A stretch of 64,000 nt of DNA from NCBI GenBank assembly GCA_907163375.1, contig CAJQUW010011088.1:229897-293896 (forward strand), given 5' to 3'. The notes below the pieces were generated by a model that made no database searches, was not told the DNA's origin, and worked only from the letters and a program-made list of their open reading frames with translations. The position numbers were made by a program, and so were the translations under genes. Source of the stretch: Prostheceraeus crozeri. Taxonomy: Eukaryota > Platyhelminthes > Polycladida > Euryleptidae. Positions 53,664-64,000 of this stretch are shown one piece after another (position 1 is the first letter of the stretch; the number at the start of each line of letters is the position of its first letter).

Positions 53664-54256
53664 ACGAATTCAGTGAAGAAACGGCGTGTCTCTACGTTCG
53701 TGCGTTGAGGTGTGAGAGTGACTTTAAGATTTTTGCCCATCACAGAAGAAACGACAGAGTTAGTATTTTTATGAAAATAGCTCTAGCGGGTGAACGAAGC
53801 CTCGTATGGGAAAACGGAGACCAGATTTATAATCAGCGTGCAATTTTGCATCTAGAGGATGAGTTTCAAGTGAATCGGAGAGAAAAAGTCGAAAATTTTC
53901 TTCACACTAGGTCTCCACACGGGATTTTTCGTGAAAATGTTAAATTGTGGCCTGTTTTGGTGACGACTCACTCAGGAATGGAAGCGAATGAAGAGCTCGG
54001 GTTTCTTTTAGGGGAAAGAAACGCAATTTGTTCTCTAGGATCCTATCTTTTCAGATCTGTGGAAGGTTTTGTTTCTAAATGACAGCATGCTTAAAATCGA
54101 ATGTTTGCGCATTTTCCAAGATTTTGGAACCTTTGAAAAAAACGACAGAGTTTTTTTCAACTCGGCTTCTGGTAATCGTAGAGAGTCGAGGGATGACTTA
54201 AATGAAGGGTGAGAGCGAGAAAACGTGACTTTCAAAAAGCTACGAGTGAGAACAAA
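53664..54256 (+). repeat. Diverged tail of the 53-kb repeat family
   Basis: Pieces of both the 181-bp and 111-bp units (AATCGGAGAGAAAAAGTCG at about 53,873) are recognisable with many changes. A 125-codon frame across 53,705-54,082 follows this repeat and is not supported as a gene. Confidence 0.6.
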
Positions 54257-57200
54257 TGTTGGGTTGTTGTGGGGGGTGGGGTGTTGTGGTTTTTTTTGGG
54301 GGGGGTTTGGTGTGGGGGGGGGGTTTGGGTTGTGGGTGGTTGGGGGTTTTGTTGGGGGTTGGGTTGGTGGTGGGTTGGGTGGGTGTTGTGGGGGTGTTGG
54401 TTGTGGTGTGTGGTTGGTAGGGGGGGTTTGGGGTGGTTTAGGTGGGGGGTTGTGGTTGTGGTGTTTGGGGGTGTTGGGTGTGGTTGTTGGTGTGGGTTTG
54501 TTGTTGTGGGGTGTGGGGGGGGTGGGTTGTTGTTGGTGGGGGTGGGGGGGGTGGGTGGTTGGGGTGTGGTTTGGTGGGGTGGGTGTGTGGGTGTTGGTTT
54601 GGTTTGGTGTGTGTGTTGGTTTTGTGGGGTGTGGGTGTTTGGTGGTGAGGGTGTGTTGTGTGGGTTGTGGTTTTGTGGTGGGTGTGTGGGGGGTGGTGGG
54701 TTGTTGGTGTGGGGTGTGTGGTGTGTGGGTTGGTTGTGTTGGGGGTTGTGGGTTTGTGGGTTGTGTGGTTGGTGGGTGGGGTGTGGGGTTTGTGTGGTTT
54801 TGTGTTTGGGGTTTGTGGGTGTTGGGGTGGTGTTTTGGGTGTGGGGTGTGGTTTGTGGGTTGGGGGTGGTTTGTGGTGGGTTGGTTGGGGGTGTGTTGTG
54901 GTGTGGGTGGTGTTGTTTGGGTGGTGGTTTGGGTGGGGGTGGTTGTGTTGTGTGTGGTGGTTGTGGTGGTTGGTGGTGGGGTTTGGTGTTGTGGTTTTGT
55001 GGTGTGGGTGTGGTGGTTGGTGGGTTGTGGTTGGTGGTGGGGTGTGGTGGGTGGTGGTTGTGTGGTGTTGGGTTGTGGGTGTGTGTGTGGTTGTGGTGGG
55101 GTGTGTTGTTGGTGGTTGGGGTTGGTGTTGTGTTTGGGTTGGTGGGGTGGGTGTGGTGTGGTGGTGGGGTGTGGTTGTGTGGTGGTGTTGTGTGGGGTGT
55201 GGTGTTGGTTTGTTGTGGTTTGTTTGTGTGGGTGTGTTGGGGGTGTGTGGTGGTTGGTGGTTTGTGGTGGTGGTTGTGTTGGGTGGGTGGTGGGGGGGGT
55301 GGGTTGGTGTGTGGGTGGTGTGTTGGTGGGTTGGGTGTGGGGGTGGGTTGGGGTGTGGTTGTTGGTTGGGTGGTGTGTTGTGGGGTGGGTTTGTGGTGTG
55401 GTTGTGTGGTGGTTGGGGTGGTGTGGTTGGGTGTGTTGGTGGTGGGTGGTTGTGGTGTGGGGTGGGTTGTGTGGGTTGTGGGTGTGGGTGTTGGTGTGTG
55501 GGGTGGGGTGTTGTTGGTGGTTGGTGGGTGGTGTGGGGTGGTTGTGGGGGTGGTGTTGGGTTGTGGGGTGGTTGGTGTGGGTGGTTTGGGTGTTGTGGTT
55601 TGGTGTGGGTGTGGGTTTGGTTGGGTGGTGTTGGTGGGTGGTTGTGGGTGTGGTGGGGTTGTGTGGTTTGTTGTGGTGGGGTTGTGGTGGGGTGGTGGTT
55701 GGGTTGTGGGGTGTTGGGGTTGGGTGGTGGTTGGTGGGTGTTTGTGGGTTGGGTGGTGTGGGGTGTGTGTGGTGGGGTGGTTGTGTGGGTGTGGTGTGTG
55801 GGTGTGGGGTGGTGTTGTGTGGTGGTGGTGTTGTGGGGTTGGGGTGGTGTTGTGGGTGGTTGGGTTGTGGTGTGGTGGGTTGGTTTGTTGGTGGGGTGGT
55901 GGGTGTTGTGTTGGGGGTGTTTGGTGGTGTGGTGTTGGGTGTGTGGGTGTGGTGTTGGGGGGTTGTGGTGGGTGGTGTTGGGTGTGGTGTTGTGGTGGTT
56001 GGGTGGGTTGTGGTGGGGTGTGGGGTTGTGTGTGGTGTGGTGTTTGGTTGGGGTGTGGTGTGGGTGTGTTGGTGGGTGTTGGTGGGGGTGTTGTGGTGGG
56101 GTGTGGTTGTGGTGGTGTTGGGTGTTGTGTGTGGTGGGGGTTGGGTGGGTGTGGGGTGGGTGTTGTGTTGTGGTGTGTTGGGTGGTGTGGTTGGGTGTTG
56201 GGTTGTGGGTGTGGGTTGTGTGTGGGTGTTGGTGTGGTGGTGTGTGGGTGTGTTGTGGTGGTGGTGGGTTGTGTGGGTGGGGTTTGGTGTTGTGGGTGGT
56301 GGTGGGTTTGTGGGTGGGTGGTGTTGTTGGGGTGGTGGTGTTGGGTGGTGGTGGTTGTGGGTGGTGGTGGTTTGGTTGTGTGGTGTGGTGTGGGTGGTGT
56401 GTTGGGGTGTGGGGTGTGGGTGGTTTGGTGTGTTGGTGTGGGGGTGTGTGGTGGTTGTGTGTGGGTGGGGTTGGTTGGGTGTTGTGGTGGTTGGGGTGTG
56501 GTGGTGTTGGTGGGGTGGGTGGGTTGGGGTTGGTGGTGGTGTTTTGGGTGGGTGTTGTGTTGTGGGGGTTGGTGGGTGTGGTGTGGTGGTGTTGTGTGGT
56601 GGGTGTGTTGGTGTGTGGTTGGGTGGGTGGGGTTGTGGGTGTGGTGTGTGGGTGTTGGTGGTGTGGTGTTGTGTTTGTGTGGTTTGTGGGGTTGTGGTGG
56701 GTTGGTGGTTGTTGGGGTTGTGGTGGGTGGTTGGGGTTGTTGGTGGGTGGTGTGGGGTGGTGTGTGGGGTGTGGTTTGTGTGGGTGGTGGTGTTGTGTGG
56801 GTGGTGTGTTGTTGTGGGGTTGTGTGGGTGGTGGTGTTGTGGGTTGTGTGGGTGTGTGTTTGGTTGTGGTGGTTGTTGGGTGTGTTGTGGGTGTGGTGGT
56901 TGGGTGGGTGTTGTGGGTGTTGGTGGGTGTGGGTGGTGGGTTTGGTGGTGGTTGGTGTTGTGGGGTGTGGTGTGGGTGTTGTGTGGTGTTGGGTGTGGGG
57001 TTTGGTGGGTGTGGTGTGTTGGTTTGGGTGGGTGGTGTTGTGTGTGGTGTGGGTGGTTTGTGGTGTGTGGGGGTGGGTGGTGTTGTGGTGTTTGGTTGTG
57101 TGTGGTGGTTTGGTGTGTGGTGGTGTTGTGGTGTGGTGGGTGTTGTTGGGTTGTGGTTTGTGTGGGTGTGGGGTTTGGTTGTGGGTGTGGTGGTGTGGTT

Positions 57201-58802
57201 GGGGGTTGTGGGGTGGTGTGGTTTGTTGTGGGTTGGTGTGGTGTGGTTTGTGTGGTGGGTGTGGGTGTGGTGGTGGGTGTGTGGTTGTGGGGTGTTGTGT
57301 GGGGTGTGGGTGGGTTGTTGTTGGGTGTGTTGTTTGGTGTGGGTTGGTGGGTGTGGTGTGTGTTTGGGTTGGTGTGGTGTGGGTGGGTTGTGGGTGGTGT
57401 GTGGTGTTGTGTGGGTGTGGTGTTGGTGTTGTTGGGTGTGGTGTGTTGGTGGTGGGTTGTGGGGTGGTGTGGGTGTTGTGGGTGTTGGTGTTGGTGTGGT
57501 TGGGTGGGTGGGTGTTGGGGTGGTTGGTGTTGTGGTGGTTTGTGGTGTGGTGTGGTTGGTTTGTGGTGGGTGTTGTGGTGTTGTGGGTGTGGGTGGTGGT
57601 GTTGGGTGGTGTTGTGGTGGTGTTGGTGGTGGGTGTGGGTTGGTGGTGTTTGTGGTGGGTGTTGGTGTTTGTTGGGTGGTGGGTTGTTGTGGTGTGGGGG
57701 TTGGTTTGGGGTGTGGTTGTGGTGGTTGGGGTGTGTGGGTTTGGTGTGGTGTTGTTGTGGTGGTTGTGGGGTGGGTTGTGGTGGGTGTGTGGTGGGTTGT
57801 TGTGGGGTTGGTTGTGGGTGGTGTGGTGTTGTGGTGTGTGGGGGTGTTGTGTGGGTGGTGTTGTGGTTGTGGTTTTTTGGGTGGGGGTGTTGTTGGGTGG
57901 TGTGGTTGGGGGTGGTTGTGGGTGGTTGTGGTGGGGTGTTGGGTGGGGTGTTGTGGTTGTGGGTTGTGTGGTGGGTGGTTGTGGTGTTGGTGTGTGGTTG
58001 TGGTGGGTGGGTTTGTTGGGGTTGGTGGTGGGTGTGTTGGTGTGGTGTTTGGGTGGGTGGTGTTGGTGGTGGGTGTGTTTGGTGGTGTGTGGGTGGTTGT
58101 GTGGTGTGGTGTTGGGGTGGTGGGTGTGGTGTTGTGGTTTGTGTGGTGTGTTGGTGGTTGTGTTTGTTGTGGGGTGTTGGGGGTGGTGTTGTGGGTGTGT
58201 TTGGGTGGGTGGTGTTTGGTGGTTGGGGTGTGTGGTGTGGTGTGTGGGTGGGTTTGTTGTGTGGTTGTGGTTGGTGTTGTGGGTGGTTGTTGTGTGTGGG
58301 GTGTGTGGTTGTGTTGTGTGGTGTGGTGGTGTGGTGTTGTGGTTGTTGTGTGGGTGGGGTGGTTGTGGTTGTTGGGGTGTGTGTGGTTGTGTGTGGGTTG
58401 TTGGGTGGTGTGGGTTGGTGTTGTGGGTGGTTGTGTTGGGTGTTGTGTTGTGGTGTGGTGGGTTGGTGTGGGTTGTGGGTTGTGTGGGTTGTGTTTTGGT
58501 GGTTTGGTGTGGGGGTGTTGTGTTGTGGTGTGTTGGGTGGTGTGGTGTGGTTGTGGTGTGTTTGTGGTGGTGTTTGGGGTGGTTGTTGTGGGTGGTTGTG
58601 TGGTGTGGGGTTGTGTGGTTTTGGTTGTGGTTGGTTGTGGGGTGGGTTGTTGTGGTTGTGTTGTGGGGTGTTGGGTGTTTGTTGTTTGGTGTTTGGTTGT
58701 GTGGTGTTGTTGGGTTTGTGGTTTTGGGGGTTGGTGTTGTTTGTGGTGGGTGTGGTGTTTGGTGGTTGTTTTTTTGTGGGGTGTTGTGGTTGTTGTGTGT
58801 GT
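54257..58802 (+). other. G/T-only tract (probable artefact)
   Basis: About 4.5 kb consists of G and T in aperiodic order. I see A only at 54,419, 54,440, 54,648 and 58,803, and no C. The normal sequence stops abruptly after AACAAA at 54,256. There is no repeat unit, so it is not telomere, satellite or microsatellite in the usual sense. Long open frames here are meaningless because TAA, TAG and TGA all need A. Confidence 0.85.
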
Positions 58803-59600
58803 AGGGTTGGTGGTTTGGTGTGTTTGTGTTTTTGTGGTGTGTTTTGTGGTGTGTTTTTGGTGTTTGTTTGGGTTGTTTGTGTGGGTGTGTTGGTTGTGTT
58901 GTGGGTGTTGTTGGTTGGGGGTTGTTTTGTGGTTTGTGTGTGGGTTGGTGGGTGTTGTTGGGTGATTTGGTTGGTGGTTTTGTGTGGGTGTTGTTGTGGG
59001 TTTGGTTGTTGTTATTTTTGTGGGGTTTTGGTGTTTGGTTTGTGTTGGGTTTTTGTTGTTTGTATGGTTGTTTTGTTTTTGTGTTTGGTTTTGGATTGTT
59101 GGTGTTTTTTGTGTGTTTGTTTTTTGTTGTGTTTTTTGTTTTGTAAGTTTGTGTGTTGTGTTTGTTTTGTTGGGTTTGGTTGTTTTTTTTTGTTTTTTGT
59201 GTTATGTGGTGTTTGTTTTGTGTTTTGTTTTTTTTGTTTTTTTTGTTGTTATTGGTTTATTTTATTGTTTTTTTGTTATTTTTTATTGTTTTTTTTTGTT
59301 TGTTATTATGTTTATTTTTTTTTTTATTTTTATTTTTTAGTATATTTATTTTTTTATTTTTTTTATTATATTTATTTATTAATTTTATTATTTTTATTTT
59401 TTTTATTTTAATAATTATAATTATTTATTTTATATTTTTATTTATTATATTTTAGTTATTATTTTTTATTTATAATTTTATATATTTTTTTATTTTATTT
59501 AAATTTATTTATTTTTTTATGTTTTTTTTTATTTTTTATATTATTTTATTATTATTTAATTTTTGTTAATTATTTTTTATTATTTTTAATTAAATTATAT
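58803..59600 (+). other. Transition tract, G/T to T-rich to T/A
   Basis: G falls and A rises gradually over about 800 bp, passing through a T-rich zone near 59,150-59,350. A smooth composition gradient without any boundary is unusual for joined genomic segments. Confidence 0.8.
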
Positions 59601-62600
59601 TTTTTATTATTAATATTTATTTTTATTTATATTATTATTTTATTATTTTTTATATTTTATTTATTTTTTATTTATTTTATATTTATTATTTATTTTATTT
59701 ATAATTAATTATTTATTTTATTTTTATATTTAATATTTTATAATTTTAATTATTTATTTTTATATTTTTATTTATTATTTAATTATTTTATTATTAATTT
59801 ATTATTTTTATATTATTTTTATATTATTAATTTATATTTAATTATATTTTATTATTTATATTTTTTATTTTATTAATATTTAATTTTTTTTATATTTATA
59901 TTTTATATTTTTATTATTATTTAAATATTATTTTTTTATATATTATATAATTTATATTATTATTTATATTTTTATTAATATTTTTTTATATTTATTTATT
60001 ATTTTTATTATATAAATTATTTTATTTATTAATTTATTATATTATATTATTTTTTAATATTTTTAATTATTATTTTTATTATTTTAATAATTTTTATTTA
60101 TTATATTTTAATTTTATTATAATTTTTTTATTTATTATTTATTATTTTAATAATAATTTTTATTTATTTATTTTTTATAATATTTATTATTAATTTATAT
60201 TATAATAATTATATTTTTTATAATTTTAATATTATATTTTTAAAATTTTATTTTATATTATTTTATAATTTATTATATTTATAATTATTTTTATTATATA
60301 TTTTATTAATTATTTATATTAATTATATTTTATAAATATTAATTATTTTATTTTATATAATTTATATTTATAATTTAATTTATATATTATTTATAATTAT
60401 TATTTATATTATTTAATTTTTATTTTTAATTTTATTTATTATAATTAATTATATTTTTATATATTATATATAATTATTATTTATTTTTATATTTATTAAA
60501 TTTTATATTATTAAATTTATTTAAATATAATTTTATTATATAAATTTAATAAATATTAATATTTATATTTTATATATTATTTATTTAATTTTTATATAAT
60601 ATTATTATTTATATTATATTTTTATTAATTAAATTATTTTTTATATTATTAATATTAAATATTTAATATTTTATTAATAATATTAATTTATTATATTTAA
60701 ATATTATTAATTTATATTTTATTATATAATTAATTATTAAATTATTAATATTTATTAATTTATATTATTATTATATTTATTAATAATATTTTATTATATT
60801 TTATTAATTATTTAATTATATATATTTTATAATATTTTATATTATATTATTTAAATTTATATTATTATTTATAATATATTTTATAATATTAATTTATATT
60901 ATTAATAAATTTTTTTAATATTTATATTATTTATTTTATTATTATTATTTTAATATTATATTTATTAATATATTTATAAATTTTATAATTTATTTAATTT
61001 TTATTAATTTAATATTATATTTTTATTATTTATTAATATATTATATAATATTATTTATAATTATATATTATTTTTTATTTATTTTATTAATTTTTTATTT
61101 TATTATATTTAAATAATTATTATTAATATTTTATTTATAATTAATTTTATTAAATATTAATATTTAATTTTATTATATTTATATTTATTAATTAATATTT
61201 TTATTTATTATATTATTAATTATATTTTTATATTAATTTAATATTTTTATTATTTTATTTATAAATATATTTAATTTATTATATTAATTATTTTTATAAT
61301 TATTTTATTTATTATAAATTATATATATTTTATTATAATTATATAATATATTAATATTATTAATTATATTTTATAATATTATTAATAAATTAAATTTATA
61401 ATAAATATTTAATTATAATTATTTTATTTTTATATAATTATATTAATATTTTATAATTATTATATAATTAAAATAATTATTATTTTTAATATAATATTAA
61501 AATTATATTTATAATATAATATTTATTTAATTATTTAATTAATATTAATTAAATATTTATTATAATTAATTATTATTATAAATATATTTTATATTAATAT
61601 TTTTTAATATAATTTATATATTTTAATTAATAAATATTAAATTATTATTTAATAATATTTAATAATTATTTTATTAATAAATTTAATATTTATTATAATT
61701 TATTATAAATTTTATTTAATATTAAATATTATTATTAATAATTATTTTATATAATATTTTATATAATTTATAATTATATTAATATTATTTAATTTATAAT
61801 TATTTATAATTATTTTAATTATTTTAATAATTATAATAAATATTATAAATTTATTATTTTAATATTTTTTTAATTTATAAATAATATTATATTTATATTT
61901 AATATTATTAAATTAATTTTATATATTTTATTTATTAATTATTTTATTTATTTTATTTTAATATATTATAATTATTTTTAATTTTTTATATAAATTTTTA
62001 TTAATTTAAATATAATTATTTAATTTATTAAATATTTATTTTAATTTAAAATATTTATTAATATTTATATATTTAAATTAATTTTTATATTTTTTAATTT
62101 AATAATATATTATTTTATTTTTTTAAATTAATTTATTAATAATATATTTTTTAATTAATATATTATTTTATAATTATAATATTTTATAATTTTTATATTA
62201 AATATTTTTATTAATATTATAAATATTTTATTTAATAATTTAAATAAATTATAATTATATTTTAATTATATTTATAAATTTATTATTTATAATAATTATT
62301 TATTAATTTATTTAAAAATTATAATTTATTAAATATTATAATTTTTATTTATAATAATTATTTAATTTATAATTTTTATTATATAAATTAATATTAATAT
62401 TATTTATTAATTTTATAAAATTTATTATTTTATTTTTTAATAATATTTAAAATTATTTTATTTAAATTATAAATTTTATTATTTAATTATATAATTTTAT
62501 TTTTTAATTTATTTTATAAATAATATTATATTTAATTTATAATATTATATTATAATATTTTTAATTATTTAATAAATATAATTATTATTTATAATATTTT

Positions 62601-64000
62601 TATTATAAATTATTTATTATATTTTATATTATAATATTAATAAATTATATTTTATAAATATAATATTTTATTAAATTATTTATATTTATTAAATTATTTA
62701 ATAAATAATTATATAAATTTATATATTAAATAATTATTTTATAATATATAATAATTTTTTATTAATTTAAATTAATAATATAATATATTTAATTAAATAT
62801 TAAAAATATTTTATTATATTATTTTAAATTTTTTATTAATATATTTATTATATTTTAATAATTATTTAATATTTTTTAAAATTTAAATATATTTAAATAT
62901 TTAATTTATTATATTATAAAATTTATTATATTAATTATTTTTTTAATATTTAATTATATTATATAAAATATTAAATTAAATTTATATTTAATTTTAATAT
63001 AATAATTTTTATTTAATTATTTATATTTAATTTTTAAAATATATTAAATTTTTAAATATTAAAATATAAATATTTAAAAATTTATTTATTTAATAATTTA
63101 TTAATTTTTTATTATAATTTAATTTATTTAAATTATAATTTAAATATATTTTTAATTAATAAATATAATATTTTTAATTATATTATTAAATTTATTATTT
63201 AATATAATATAATAATTTTTATTTAATAAATATTTAAATATAATTTTTTCTATAATAAATTTTAAATTATAATTTTATTTAATATTAATTTTTAATTTTA
63301 TTTAATATTAATATATATTTAATATTTATAAAATTTATTTTTATAAATATAATTTATTTAATATTATTTTAAATTTTTATAATTAAATATTATATTAAAA
63401 ATTAATTTATATTTATATAAAATATATTTAATTATATTTTATTTAATTAATATTTATATTAATTAAAAATTATATATTTATTATTAATAATTTTTATTAA
63501 TAATATCTAATATTATTAATTTTATAATTATAAATTTTTTAATAAATTTTATTAAATTAATAATAAAATTATAATTTAATATAAATTTTTTAATTAATTA
63601 AAATTAATTTTATATTATAAATTAATAATTTTAATTTATATTTTTTATTAATATTATATAAATGTTTATTTAAATATTAATTTTATATTTATAATAAAAT
63701 ATATTATTTATAGTTTAATTTATTAAATTTTAAAAATTATAATTTATTTTTAATTATTTAATAAATATTTAAAATTAATTTAAATTAATTAAATTTATAT
63801 TATATTATGTTTAAATAATTTTTTTAATTATATTTTATTTATTATTTATAAAATTTATTTATAATTTTAAATTAAATTAAATATTAATTTATAATAATAA
63901 TATTTAATTAAATTATTATTTTAATAATTAATATTTTTTATATAGATTAAATTATATTAAATTTAATATTTTAAATAATTATTAAAATTTTAATTTATAT
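59601..64000. other. A/T-only tract (probable artefact)
   Basis: About 4.4 kb is almost free of G and C; the few exceptions lie near the end (for example 63,250, 63,507, 63,664). It has no period and no recognisable repeat. T exceeds A at the start and the two approach parity later. No gene is possible to support here. Confidence 0.85.

Noticed and set aside
53705-54082. 125-codon frame
   Set aside because: It lies in a diverged copy of the 181-bp/111-bp repeat family and has no family features.
54257-59000. G/T tract as a telomere
   Set aside because: There is no repeating unit such as TTAGG or TTAGGG, and it passes into A/T-only sequence instead of ending.
54209-59455. Open frames of 1,435-1,728 codons in the G/T tract
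   Set aside because: G/T-only DNA cannot contain stop codons on that strand. The products consist almost only of Gly, Val, Trp, Cys, Leu and Phe.

Overview
The window is repeat-rich DNA from an animal genome, most likely an invertebrate. The evidence is the mix of eukaryotic transposons (a 17.4 kb Polinton/Maverick, a PIF/Harbinger element, two TTAA-flanked piggyBac-type elements, a Tc1/mariner element), one gene with a 60-nt GT-AG intron, and TATA-type promoters. I cannot place the species. No rRNA, tRNA or CRISPR was seen.

Layout. 1-18,070 is a giant imperfect palindrome built from 29-34 bp monomers. Its centre is at 3,465/3,466, its ends are 207-bp tandem units, and its right arm is expanded by 1.5-2.6 kb higher-order duplications. 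18.1-21.1 kb holds the only candidate host genes: an 84-aa acidic ORF with a TATA box, a 390-aa Cys/His-rich coiled-coil gene with an intron, and a 54-aa membrane ORF. A 136-bp direct repeat lies 3' of the first two. 21.1-22.3 kb holds 292-bp tandem units and a GC-rich 22-bp minisatellite.

23,452-40,846 is a Polinton with a perfect 6-bp target duplication (CACATA) and terminal inverted repeats about 99% identical over the outer 290 bp, so it is young. It carries the family's core set: adenain-like protease, integrase (preceded in frame by a parvovirus-type phospholipase A2 domain), double jelly-roll major capsid, penton-like minor capsid, FtsK/HerA-type packaging ATPase and protein-primed DNA polymerase. 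It also carries a coiled-coil protein with a phage-fibre-like N-terminus and several unknown proteins. It looks nearly whole, with roughly half a dozen breaks confined to the polymerase and integrase regions. Its most striking feature is a family of at least 20 short GC-rich hairpins, mostly with 3-nt loops, in otherwise AT-rich DNA. Several overlap or immediately follow stop codons; others lie in frame inside coding sequence.

41,502-44,283 is a deleted Harbinger element whose transposase is interrupted by a TTAA element (42,161-43,380). 44,696-47,886 is a 1.06-kb-arm fold-back palindrome. A second TTAA element sits in its right arm and the left arm keeps the empty site. 48,790-50,139 is a decayed Tc1 element; 51,360-52,320 is a third fold-back; 52,980-54,256 is tandem and diverged repeats related, in opposite orientation, to those at 21 kb.

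From 54,257 to the end the sequence is compositionally abnormal: about 4.5 kb of almost pure G/T grades through T-rich into about 4.5 kb of almost pure A/T, without a repeat period. It is probably a sequencing or assembly artefact. The very long open frames there exist only because every stop codon needs an A.
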